This document shows, in pieces, positions 42,099 to 50,800 of a stretch of 64,000 nucleotides of DNA; the first letter of the stretch is position 1, and the number at the start of each line of letters is the position of its first letter. Under the pieces are notes generated by a model. That model was not told where the DNA came from. It was given only the letters and a program-made list of their open reading frames with translations, and ran no database searches. Origin of the DNA: a virus; IMG/VR virus record IMGVR_UViG_3300018916_000001, positions 1 through 64,000 of that record, one strand, 5' to 3'. Both the position numbers and the translations under genes were made by a program.

Positions 42099-42104
42099 AT
42101 TATA
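42099..42104 (-). promoter_or_regulatory. TATAAT box upstream of the 42045 terminator
   Basis: Minus-strand TATAAT just after the stop of the 42110 gene and ~24 nt before the terminator stem. If active, its transcript would meet the terminator at once, as in attenuation. Confidence 0.35.
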
Positions 42105-42109
42105 GCTCT

Positions 42110-42491
42110 TTATTCATATCTACTAAAATTACTAAGAAACTTTCCTAACCTACTCATCTTTCTCCCTTCAGATTTCATAACTAAATCATCTAGAGGAGTT
42201 ACAGTATTCTTAATTGCGTTACCAGTAGCTTTTGCACCTTGTTTAGCTCTATAAGCAGTTTCCTTGGGATTCTTAATTAATAATACTCCAATTCGTTTCT
42301 TAGCTTTGTCTAGAAAAGAACGTCTCGGTAATTCAATGTTACCTTTACTTTTTAATAGTCTTGGCTACTTTGTCGTACTCTCTAATATTGGTAAAAGTAT
42401 TCTTAGGTATTTTAGCTACTTGCTTTGGAGCTTCTACCGCTTGTTTCTTTGCTACTGTAAGAGCTGATTGTAAAAATTGTCTACGGTTCAT
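42110..42491 (-). pseudogene. Frameshifted basic protein with twin-arginine-like start
   Basis: The ATG frame reads MNRRQFLQSALTVAKKQAVE, ..., EYDKVAKTIKK, then stops. The +1 frame continues as SKGNIELPRRSFLDKAKKRI and AKATGNAIKNTVTPLDDLVM to TAA 42110. The switch is an A5 run (~42352). One extra A restores a 126-residue protein. The N-terminus has an N-R-R-Q-F-L motif like Tat signals, though without a clear hydrophobic core. Basic and Ala/Lys-rich overall. Unknown. Confidence 0.6.
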
Positions 42492-42589
42492 TGTTTCTTT
42501 CTCTCATTATCTTTATCCCTTTGTTCTTTAATAGTTTTGTCTAATGTTTCTTTAACTTTTTCTTTTCGTTTATCTGAATCTTCTGACAT
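42488..42589 (-). CDS. Mini-ORF, 33 aa
   Basis: MSEDSDKRKEKVKETLDKTI then KEQRDKDNERKKQ. Highly charged helix. ATGA overlap with the 42110 gene start. Probably real but unknown. Confidence 0.5.
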   Translation of the reverse strand: MSEDSDKRKEKVKETLDKTIKEQRDKDNERKKQ

Positions 42590-42626
42590 AATGTACACCC
42601 TGAGATATTTATGTCTTAATTTTAAC

Positions 42627-43412
42627 TTAGACTTCTACTATTAATTGGTATTGAAACTTATTGTTCTCACCTTCTGTACTAGAACTATTTGGGTAAGTAA
42701 TACAAGTGTTGGGAGTTTTTGGATATCCTCTAGGATTAGATATTGCTCTACATCTATCAGAGAATTGTTGATCTATACTATCATGTGAATGCCCAAATAC
42801 TGCTAAATCAAACTTATCTAAGAACTTTCCTATGTCGTTTAAATAAAAACAATTCATTTCGTTACCTACATATTTAGGTGAGATAAATCTACTATGAGGA
42901 ACGTGATGAGTGATTAATACTTTCTTTGATTCACTATCTTCTATATTTTTTATAAATTTGATAGCTTCTCTTGACCATTTATCTGGGGTAAAGTCTTTTA
43001 TACATCGATAATCATTGAGATTGTATTTTAGTAGATTAGTCTCTATAGTTTCTTCAAACCATAAAGAAGTTCCGTAGAAAGTAATATCTTCTATCTTTTC
43101 TGAATTATTCTCTAATACATATAGATTAGGAATATATTTAATACGTTTCTCTAAGAGATTATGTACCTCTTCATAAGATGTTCCATAATACTCATGATTT
43201 CCTAGTACATATAATATGTTTTCATATCTATCTTGTACAACATCTAAAAAATGTGAAAGATTTCCACTAGATCTTTTATTTAACGCGCAAATATCTCCAG
43301 ACATAATTAGTGTACTAGCTGGAGTTTTATAAGAGATTCTATCTGCTAACTCAATTACTTGTACCGGAATAAGAAACTCTAAATGTAAATCTGAAACCAA
43401 TTGTATTTTCAT
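42627..43412 (-). CDS. Metallophosphoesterase (calcineurin-like)
   Basis: 261 residues with the five metallophosphoesterase blocks: LVSDLHLE (D-x-H), MSGDICAL (G-D), VLGNHEYY (G-N-H-E), LITHHVPH, and VFGHSHDS (G-H-x-H). Expected di-metal phosphoesterase on nucleotides, phosphoproteins or nucleic acid ends. The substrate is not evident. First large gene after a run of four small paralogs. Confidence 0.9.
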   Translation of the reverse strand: MKIQLVSDLHLEFLIPVQVIELADRISYKTPASTLIMSGDICALNKRSSGNLSHFLDVVQDRYENILYVLGNHEYYGTSYEEVHNLLEKRIKYIPNLYVLENNSEKIEDITFYGTSLWFEETIETNLLKYNLNDYRCIKDFTPDKWSREAIKFIKNIEDSESKKVLITHHVPHSRFISPKYVGNEMNCFYLNDIGKFLDKFDLAVFGHSHDSIDQQFSDRCRAISNPRGYPKTPNTCITYPNSSSTEGENNKFQYQLIVEV

Positions 43413-43413
43413 G

Positions 43414-43608
43414 TTAAAAGTCGCATATTAAATAATTAATACTAAAATCTGTAAACTTCACTAATTCAACGTTTAGATATCTACATTCTTTATAATATTT
43501 CTGTTCCCAAATTGCAGTTTCTTTTTCTTTATATACTAAGACTAGATTTGTTTCATCATCTTTTATATATTCGCTATTTAGTAGAAGCACCCAAAGTTTG
43601 TTATCCAT
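43414..43608 (-). CDS. Small paralog, family E
   Basis: 64 residues: KLWVLLLNSEYIKDDETNLV then LVYKEKETAIWEQKYYKE. One of four tandem small proteins that share strand-strand (YYxxx) followed by xVYxxKxxAxxxA. The most divergent copy. Unknown. Confidence 0.6.
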   Translation of the reverse strand: MDNKLWVLLLNSEYIKDDETNLVLVYKEKETAIWEQKYYKECRYLNVELVKFTDFSINYLICDF

Positions 43609-43807
43609 CCATTATTATGTAGTAGTTTTTATCTACGTATCTCATAATATGTGATTCAACTGTAAATGTTCTAGAAGAAGTAGCTAAACTATTGGCTATC
43701 TCTTGAGCTTTATCTTTGTTTAGGAATAGAATCATTTTATTAGTATCTTCATCTCGAACTAAATCTCTTTCTATTGAATCTTCATACCAAATAACGTAAT
43801 AGTTCAT
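43601..43807 (-). CDS. Small paralog, family E
   Basis: 68 residues: NYYVIWYEDSIERDLVRDED, MILFLNKDKAQEIANSLA, then VESHIMRYVDKNYYIIMD. Shares the layout YYxxxxxD...I-x-F/L-x-N-K-D-x-A...A...V-E with its neighbours. Overlaps 43608 and 43804 by 4-8 nt. Confidence 0.7.
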   Translation of the reverse strand: MNYYVIWYEDSIERDLVRDEDTNKMILFLNKDKAQEIANSLATSSRTFTVESHIMRYVDKNYYIIMDG

Positions 43808-44019
43808 GACTTATCTATATCTACATAATCTTTATCAAAATCTAAAATCTTATAAGAAATCACTTGTACTAAATAATAAGTATCTCCTACTCCTATTTCA
43901 CAAGCTTTATTTTCTGCTACTGTTTCTTCTGTATAAAGTTGAATTTTGTCATTTAGATTATAAAAACGAGTACCAGAATAATCTGTACATTGAATTGCGT
44001 AATAAGTTGATATCGCCAT
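43804..44019 (-). CDS. Small paralog, family E
   Basis: 71 residues: STYYAIQCTDYSGTRFYNLN, IQLYTEETVAENKACEIG, then YYLVQVISYKILDFD. Same layout as its neighbours. Translationally coupled. Unknown. Confidence 0.65.
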   Translation of the reverse strand: MAISTYYAIQCTDYSGTRFYNLNDKIQLYTEETVAENKACEIGVGDTYYLVQVISYKILDFDKDYVDIDKS

Positions 44020-44024
44020 AATAA

Positions 44025-44225
44025 TTAATCTCCAATAGTAAAATGTAGATCAAACTCTGTATCTTCTATTAATTCTATAGTTTCTATTTTTGCTGTAGAA
44101 TCTAGTTCTTTAGCTTTATTTCTTGCGTTATCTTTATTGCGATATACTATAACTTTTTGATTTTCTGCTAAAGCTATTTTCTTTTTAGTCTCGTCTATAT
44201 AAGTGAGATAATAAAAAGTTGCCAT
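44025..44225 (-). CDS. Small paralog, family E
   Basis: 66 residues: TFYYLTYIDETKKKIALAEN, VIVYRNKDNARNKAKELD, then IETIELIEDTEFDL. The VYRNKDxAxxxAxEL segment is closest to the 43601 copy (LNKDKAQEIANSL). Unknown function. Confidence 0.7.
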   Translation of the reverse strand: MATFYYLTYIDETKKKIALAENQKVIVYRNKDNARNKAKELDSTAKIETIELIEDTEFDLHFTIGD

Positions 44226-44226
44226 A

Positions 44227-44439
44227 TTATTTATTATTTTCTATCTTTGGTTTGTTAGGTGTAATGTAATTACTTGTATAATCTAACTCTACCGGACTTA
44301 TAATTAAAGCTACTATAACTGCAAAAATAAATATAAACCAAGAAAAAGGTGCTTTCTTAGGTTCTACTTTCTTTTTGTTATCTTCTTTATCTTTAGAACT
44401 TACTTCTTTAACTTGTATGGTATATGTCTTATTTTTCAT
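44227..44439 (-). CDS. Small single-pass membrane protein
   Basis: 70 residues. A charged N-terminus (KEVSSKDKEDNKKKVEPKK) is followed by a clear membrane helix WFIFIFAVIVALIISPVEL and a short polar tail. The lysine-rich N-terminus suggests it faces the cytoplasm. No family; could be involved in membrane association or lysis, but nothing shows this. Confidence 0.7.
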   Translation of the reverse strand: MKNKTYTIQVKEVSSKDKEDNKKKVEPKKAPFSWFIFIFAVIVALIISPVELDYTSNYITPNKPKIENNK

Positions 44440-44441
44440 AG

Positions 44442-44834
44442 TTATTCAGTAAATAAACTTAATTTTTCTATTAATTCATTAGAAATTGATTGGTCTAAGT
44501 TATCATAATCTTCTCCCCAATCTTCTTTATTAATACGATTCATATAAAAGAACTCAATAGCTCCATTACTAAATAGTTCACATTCTAAATAATACTCATT
44601 TTTATCCCAAGCAAACATTATATGAAAATCTCCTTCATTACTTTCACTAGGACAACAATCAGGAATCTCTAGAACTTTATCTTCTTTAGCTAACTTATAG
44701 ATTAAAAGAGTAATTAAATCTTCTGCTAACCATATAACAGATTCATCTCCATTAATTCTTTTAGCTTCATCTTTTAGAGAATTGAGATAACTGTTCATTC
44801 GTCTTCTTCGATTTAGTTGATATTCAGTAACCAT
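44442..44834 (-). CDS. Paralog pair member (CxLxxxGxxEFxYxN)
   Basis: 130 residues. YYLECELFSNGAIEFFYMNR, INKEDWGEDYDNLDQS, and IEKLSLFTE align with the next gene (LCCELLVDGSFEFQYRNK, ITKEELGEDYHPED, LLFKFTED). The N-terminus is helical and basic. Adjacent duplicates, function unknown. Confidence 0.75.
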   Translation of the reverse strand: MVTEYQLNRRRRMNSYLNSLKDEAKRINGDESVIWLAEDLITLLIYKLAKEDKVLEIPDCCPSESNEGDFHIMFAWDKNEYYLECELFSNGAIEFFYMNRINKEDWGEDYDNLDQSISNELIEKLSLFTE

Positions 44835-44837
44835 TAT

Positions 44838-45248
44838 TTAATCCTCAGTAAATTTAAATAATAATTCAAATATACCCTCTGGAAAATTATTGTCCTCTGG
44901 ATGATAGTCTTCTCCTAACTCCTCTTTAGTAATCTTATTTCTATATTGAAATTCAAAAGAACCGTCTACTAATAACTCACAACATAACCATTCTGTCTTA
45001 TTTTTCCAATAGAAAGAAATTATAATTCCTAAGTCATCTGTAGGAAAACGTGGATCAAAAATAATATTAGGTATTAGTAATTTTTTACTAACTCCATTTT
45101 TAAATAGATTCCAATGTTCTAGAGCTTTATCTATTATTAAGTCTGTATTTATCAACTTAATACATTCTGGTCTTAAATCGTTTAAACACGTTATCAATTC
45201 TGCTTCTGTACTAATTTCAAATTCGGGACATGAAGAACTATAAGTCAT
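44838..45248 (-). CDS. Paralog pair member (CxLxxxGxxEFxYxN)
   Basis: 136 residues from ATG 45246-45248 (MTYSSSCPEFEISTEAELIT); a TTG start upstream would lie in the terminator. WLCCELLVDGSFEFQYRNKI and EELGEDYHPEDNNFPEGIFE match the 44442 protein in order. Alpha/beta domain of unknown role. Confidence 0.75.
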   Translation of the reverse strand: MTYSSSCPEFEISTEAELITCLNDLRPECIKLINTDLIIDKALEHWNLFKNGVSKKLLIPNIIFDPRFPTDDLGIIISFYWKNKTEWLCCELLVDGSFEFQYRNKITKEELGEDYHPEDNNFPEGIFELLFKFTED

Positions 45249-45267
45249 AATATTTCTCTTATAAATA

Positions 45268-45291
45268 AATAAAAATCCCCACAATAGAGAT
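45268..45291 (-). terminator. Hairpin after gene 45323
   Basis: AATCTC pairs with GGGATT (6 bp, one G-U), followed by TTTATTT on the minus strand, ~35 nt after the 45323 stop. Confidence 0.45.
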
Positions 45292-45322
45292 TCTTTAATA
45301 GTATAGCTAATACATTGGAGAT

Positions 45323-45586
45323 TTAGTTATTTTGAGTTTGATTGCAAAGAAAGTCTCTTATTTTATCTAACTTTATTACTCCTCTATGATATAAATGTTC
45401 AGCTATTTCAGCAAATTCACTAGCAGTACAAAATAATTCTTGATGTCGTTCATTAGTTAAAGTTAAATGAGCTTCATCTTTAATTGTTTCTCCTTCTACT
45501 ACTTTTACAGTTAAGCAGCAATTAGCAATAGTGGTACAAGCAGTTACTAATTCTTGTCCGTTTACTTTTTTCTTAGTTATTGTCAT
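45323..45586 (-). CDS. Small hypothetical protein
   Basis: 87 residues: NGQELVTACTTIANCCLTVK, ERHQELFCTASEFAEIAEHL, and GVIKLDKIRDFLCN. Contains five cysteines without a CxxC pair. Divergent from terL across a short promoter-sized gap. Unknown. Confidence 0.7.
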   Translation of the reverse strand: MTITKKKVNGQELVTACTTIANCCLTVKVVEGETIKDEAHLTLTNERHQELFCTASEFAEIAEHLYHRGVIKLDKIRDFLCNQTQNN

Positions 45587-45628
45587 GTTTTTATACTATT
45601 ATATAGGTACTTCATATTATATATCAAA

Positions 45629-47218
45629 ATGTCAAAGAAAAAGAATGAGCAGTTAAGTAAAATAGACCAAGAAATAGAATTTCTACTTAATCAACAAAAA
45701 TATATCAATGCTTCTAATTCTCTATATGATTTTCTTAAAGTTGGATTTGATCATGTAGAAACTAATGATTTTAGAGATAGTCGTTTAGCAGGAGCTTTAT
45801 GCGAGCATTTAGAAGCAATAATGAATGGACAGATTAAAAGATTAATTATCAATATTAGTCCAAGAACTATGAAGACTCTATTAACCGGAGTTTATTTTCC
45901 TGCTTATTGGTGGTTAAAGAAACCTCATCTTAAGTTTATTTATTGTAGTTATACGGTTGGTATTGCTCGTAAATGCTCTGAACAGTTTAGAAAATTAGTT
46001 CAACATGATTATTACTCTTTAGTTCAAAATACTATGGAGAGTTATATGGATACTCCTATTAGTTTTACTGGTTATAAAAATACACAAGATTTAATCGTAA
46101 ATAACTATGGAGGTGAGAGAGTTACTGTAGGTATCGGAGGTAGTATCACTGGTATTGGAGCAGATGTAATTATCTTAGATGATCCTTTAAAAGCTAAAGA
46201 TGCGTATAGCAAAATACAAAAAGCTCATGTTAACAACTTCATTCAAGGTACATTAATCAATCGTTTAAATAAGACCAGTGAAGAAAAAGTAGTTATATTA
46301 ATTCAGCAAAGATTAGCAGAAGATGATGCTTCAGGGTTTTTAAGAGAACAAGGTAGCTATGATATTTTAGAATTACCACTTTTATTTACTGGTCTTTCTA
46401 ATAGTAAGACTCAACTAGATTTTAGAGATTGGAGAAAGAAACCTGGTGAGATCCTGATCCCAGAACTTATGACTTTGGAAGATGTAGCTAGTCTAGAAAA
46501 TCAGATGGGAGCTATTGAGTTTGAACGTCAATGTCAGCAGAATATTAAAGGTGCAGCGGGAAATATTGTCTCTAGTAAGTATTTCAAAGAATATCAAAAT
46601 GCTCCTCCTTACGAACAATATATCTTGGCAGGTGACTTAGCTGAATCAGTGGAAGACCAAGCTTGTTATACCGGATTAGTAATCTTTGGTGTATATGAAA
46701 ATAAGTATTATGTAGTAGATATAGTAGAGAAAAAATTAGGTTTTGATGATTTAATTATTGAAGTGAAAAATCTACTAAATAAATATCCTTGTGCTTATAA
46801 AATCATAGAGAAGAAAAGTGTCGGCCCTGCTCTTATCAATGTTTTATCTAAAGAAATTCCGGGTTTTATTGCATTAGAGCCTAGAGAATATGGAACAGAT
46901 AAAGAAAGTCGATTGAAAGCTAGTATTCCTGCGTTTATGTCAGGTAAAATATATTTCCCTACTAAAGAGGCTTGTGAGAAAATAGTAACTCTAAAAGATC
47001 AGTTGGTAACTTTTCCATTATGTAGAAATGATGATGTTATGGATGCTTTTTGCTATGGAGTTCTATGGTTAGAAAGAAATAGTAGAGTAGTTAGTAGCTC
47101 AGAAATACTTCAAGTTCCATCTGAATATATAAAACAAAGAAGGAACATCTTTATTGATACTCCTTCTCCTAATCAAATATTTGGTTCTACTAATACTTCT
47201 ACTAGATTTAGATTTTAA
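45629..47218 (+). CDS. terL: Terminase large subunit
   Basis: 529 residues from ATG 45629; an upstream non-ATG start would add an implausible hydrophobic 25 residues. ATPase: Walker A variant INISPRTMKTLLTG (~71-84), FIYCSYTVGIARKCSEQFRK, Walker B VIILDDPLKA (~180). Nuclease: AGDLAESVEDQACYTGLVIF (first Asp), IIEKKSVGPALI, and NDDVMDAFCYGVLW (last Asp pair). It packages DNA into proheads. The putative small subunit is 19 kb away at 25711. Confidence 0.9.
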   Translation: MSKKKNEQLSKIDQEIEFLLNQQKYINASNSLYDFLKVGFDHVETNDFRDSRLAGALCEHLEAIMNGQIKRLIINISPRTMKTLLTGVYFPAYWWLKKPHLKFIYCSYTVGIARKCSEQFRKLVQHDYYSLVQNTMESYMDTPISFTGYKNTQDLIVNNYGGERVTVGIGGSITGIGADVIILDDPLKAKDAYSKIQKAHVNNFIQGTLINRLNKTSEEKVVILIQQRLAEDDASGFLREQGSYDILELPLLFTGLSNSKTQLDFRDWRKKPGEILIPELMTLEDVASLENQMGAIEFERQCQQNIKGAAGNIVSSKYFKEYQNAPPYEQYILAGDLAESVEDQACYTGLVIFGVYENKYYVVDIVEKKLGFDDLIIEVKNLLNKYPCAYKIIEKKSVGPALINVLSKEIPGFIALEPREYGTDKESRLKASIPAFMSGKIYFPTKEACEKIVTLKDQLVTFPLCRNDDVMDAFCYGVLWLERNSRVVSSSEILQVPSEYIKQRRNIFIDTPSPNQIFGSTNTSTRFRF

Positions 47219-47460
47219 GGATAAGTCCAGAATTCATCTACTACAGGAGTAAAATTACCTTCTGATTGCTCTAAAGCTTTATGAAACTCTTTTTCAATCT
47301 TAGGTGAACCAGATAGTATAATAGTGGCCTGTAGTCCTTCTATAGTTTCTAGCATATCTTCTATTAGATCTTTTAGTTCATCTATAGTCTTTCTTGGAAA
47401 TACTAGATCTTCTTCAATTTTATTATATAATTCTTCAAATCTTTTTCTAGAATAAATCAT
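47215..47460 (-). CDS. Small acidic hypothetical protein
   Basis: 81 residues: RKRFEELYNKIEEDLVFPRK then a helical LKDLIEDMLETIEGLQATI. Its end overlaps the end of terL by 4 nt; convergent. Unknown. Confidence 0.65.
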   Translation of the reverse strand: MIYSRKRFEELYNKIEEDLVFPRKTIDELKDLIEDMLETIEGLQATIILSGSPKIEKEFHKALEQSEGNFTPVVDEFWTYP

Positions 47461-47463
47461 TTA

Positions 47464-47808
47464 CTACTCACCCTTCTTCTCGGGTTCTAAGAATGTATGA
47501 CCTCTTTTAGCAAATCTCTTTCTAATAGTATCGTTTAATGCAAGTTTAGGTCGAAAATAACCTTTTACAATTAAGAAACTATTATTACCAATATCTCTGC
47601 GTCTTGTATCAGGTAAAGTTTTGAGCTTGATAACTCCTAGAGGAGTCGTTACCTCGTTACCTTCTTCTAGATATTGGATGATAGATTCAAAAACAGAATC
47701 AAATACTTTAGATAATAGAACTTGTGATAGAACAGCTTCAGAGCTTTGTTTTATTTTAGATTGAATGCGAAGGATAAGATCTTTCTTCGCTACTTTAGGA
47801 AATGTCAT
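47464..47808 (-). CDS. HU/IHF-like DNA-binding protein
   Basis: 114 residues from ATG 47806-47808 (MTFPKVAKKDLILRIQ), matching the HU start. Features of the HU/IHF fold follow: AVLSQVLLSKVFDSVFESII helices, LEEGNEVTTPLGVIKLKTLP, DTRRRDIGNNSFLIVKGYFR (the R-x-G-x-N arm) and PKLALNDTIRKRF. Predicted to bend and compact DNA. Longer GTG/ATG starts exist but lie over a promoter. Sits divergently next to the MuF-like gene. Confidence 0.85.
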   Translation of the reverse strand: MTFPKVAKKDLILRIQSKIKQSSEAVLSQVLLSKVFDSVFESIIQYLEEGNEVTTPLGVIKLKTLPDTRRRDIGNNSFLIVKGYFRPKLALNDTIRKRFAKRGHTFLEPEKKGE

Positions 47809-47836
47809 GTATGTTATATTGAAACAGTATTGCTTC

Positions 47837-47844
47837 ATTATAAT
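47837..47844. promoter_or_regulatory. Overlapping divergent -10 boxes (ATTATAAT)
   Basis: The 8-mer ATTATAAT holds TATAAT on both strands. On the plus strand it lies 15 nt before the MuF-like ATG; on the minus strand 28 nt before the HU-like ATG. Both could fire only one at a time. Confidence 0.45.
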
Positions 47845-47858
47845 GTACACTTCTATTT

Positions 47859-50800
47859 ATGGCAACAGTATTGAAAAAGAAAAAATCTAAGAGTTCTTTA
47901 GATATTAATTATGTAGATAAATTCGTTAATAGCGTAGAGAATAAACTATACAACTTCAATCTAATGTTTTTAACTCCTTATAAGAAAGAGTTAGATAATG
48001 GAGATTCTAGTGTCTTAAACAAAATCTCTAAGAACTTTAATTTACCTACTTTAATTATTAAAAATGCTTTAGATGAGTTATGGAATCATCATTGGATATT
48101 AGGCCAGCAAGATGTATTGAGTAGTGAGAAAAATAAGAGAAGTAATTATTCTATATCGTCTAATGAGCTAATCACATTTGCTATCGACCCAAATCAAAAG
48201 ATTGTAGATTCTAGAGTAGAAAAGCGAATATTAAAAGAACAATCTATAAGAGTTGCTGCCTTACAAAAAGAATTAAATAGAAAGAATCTTAATCAATCTG
48301 ATAAAAATACTATAAAAGCTAACTTAGATTTGATTAGTAATGAACTTCAACAATTCTTAGGTAGTTTAGGTAGTAGAAATGTTACTCAAGATAAAAAGAA
48401 TAAACAATTTGCTTCTGTAGATGTTAGAGTTCGTGATTTACAAGAGACTATAAGAACTATGGAGCTTAAGTTATCAGAATCTAATGCTCCTAATCCCAAT
48501 ACTAATGGAATTGATATATTAAACTCTACTGAATTTGGTACTATCTATCAAAATAAGCGAACTCTACTGTTAGCCCAGAACTACTCTGAAGATTATAAGA
48601 AAAACGTAATTAAAAAGATTCGAGATTATTTCTCTAATAATGAAGGAGTAAGACCAAATAATAGAGAACAAAAATTATTCAATGCTTTAACTACTAGACA
48701 AGAAAATGAAAATCAAGAGTACTATCAGAAGTTATTGAAAGACCCAGATTTAAAAGGAGAAGATAGAACTGCTCTAACTGCTATTGAAGATTTTATAGAT
48801 CAGATTAAAGACAATAAAAGTCTAAACGATAAACAAATACAGAAATTTGCTACTGGAGAAAGTGGTTATGGCAACGATGCTAAAGTTAATCTTGCTACTA
48901 CTCGATTAAAGAATCAGACTGCTAAAAGTGATTTATATAAAGATTTAGCTCAACAATTAATAGATTTAATTCAACCTTATAAAGATAATAAGAAGGTTGC
49001 TAGATATAAAGAAAATATACCAAAAATTAGAAATGCAGGAGATATTAGAAATCTATTAAAAACTATAAAAGAAAGAGAAGTTAAGAATATTTTGATAGAC
49101 GGACAATATAAAGAAGGTGCATTTGATAGTAAATCTGGAAAATATAAACCAATTGAGTCTATAGAAAATACTGCTAGTAATATCTTTGGTATAAGAAGAA
49201 TCAAAAGAATAGCTGAAACAGAAATATCTCTAGCATATAACTTAGGTCGTTTAAAAAAACTAGAAGAACTTGGATATAAAAAAGTTAGAGTAACTAATGA
49301 AGCTGAAAATAGAACGAATAGAGATAGAGTATTAGCTCTACAAGAACTTCAGAAAGTAAAAGAATCTTACCGACTAAATAAAGCATATAGATTACCTAAT
49401 AGTAAGAGTTATATGCCAATTCTTTGTAACCATTGTTTAGGTAGAAAGGGTGATGAGTTTGATATTCAAACAGATAAAGTTTATGAAAGTAATGTAAATA
49501 CTCCATATAACCAAGTAGATAAGAGATATTCTTTATTTCCACCTTTTCATGTATCGTGTTGGTGTTATTTTGAAGGAGTAGAAGATAGTAGGAAAGCTGG
49601 TGTTATTAATACTAAAGTACCTCCAATTAAAGATGGACTTGTACTATCTGGTATAGGATTATTATCTGTAGCTTCTGCTTATATAGCTTTTAATGTATTA
49701 AAGAGAAATCCTGTAGCAAAGAATTTAACTCAAACAGTATTTGATAGAGCAACTGATGTTAGAAATACTTTTAATGACGCACTAAAAAGACCTAAAGTTA
49801 ATCTTCCTCTAAACTTAACACCTAAACAAATAGAAGATAGTAGAAAGATACTAGATGTTACTGATGAAGCTTTTGAACAAATAGAATCGAATACTAGAAA
49901 CTTACTAGGAGTATCAAATGTATCGAAGAAAAGTGGAGATGCTGTCTTAGATGCTATAGATAATAGTTTAGTTGGACGTTCTTATAAAACTCTTAATGAA
50001 AATGCTAAAAGTTTTAATGGAGTTCTAGATGATATTCCAGATTACGTAAGAAATCTAAAACCAGTAATTGACTCTAGAGAAAGATACTATACTCTACGAA
50101 ATATTATATATGATAAATCTGTACCTATAGAAACTAGAAAAAGTATCTATAATCAATATTTAATAGCTAGAAGAGAATACGAGAAACAAATATCTAATCA
50201 TTTAAATAGAACTAGAAATCTAAAAAGTACAGTTAATAATATACAATCTCAATTAACTCTAGATGCTAATAGACAAATATTAGGTAATATAGATAATTTT
50301 CCTCCTAATACAAATCTAGAAGATGCGTTAAATAGTGTAAGAAGTAGAAATGCTTTAACTCTTACTGATACTCAATTAAAATCTATAAGAAATAATCTTG
50401 CTACTGAACGTAAAGGTATACAAGAAAAAATTAATGTAGAGAGTAAAGTTATAGATAATACTTTAGATGGTATAGATACTAAACAAAAAGCTATAGATCT
50501 TAAAGATAGTTATAGAAATATAAGAAATCTTAGTGATTCGTATATCTCTCGAAATAAAGCTCTAGATAAAGTCATTACTAATATAGATTCTATTAAGAAA
50601 GAACTTAATAATACCACTAAACTTGGTAATACTAAAAGAAATTTACTTAACTCTAGACTTAATAGTAGTAATCCTATAGATAGACAGTATTTACTAGATA
50701 ACCAAGAAAAATATATTAAAGACGTAATTAAACAACAACAGTTAATAATTAGTGAGTTAAAGAAATTACCTAAGAATGATAGTGAGCTAGATGATTTTAT

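Noticed and set aside
45554-45628. Longer N-terminus for terminase
   Set aside because: The extra 25 residues are hydrophobic, non-ATG-initiated and lie over the divergent promoter gap; the ATG at 45629 fits the family.
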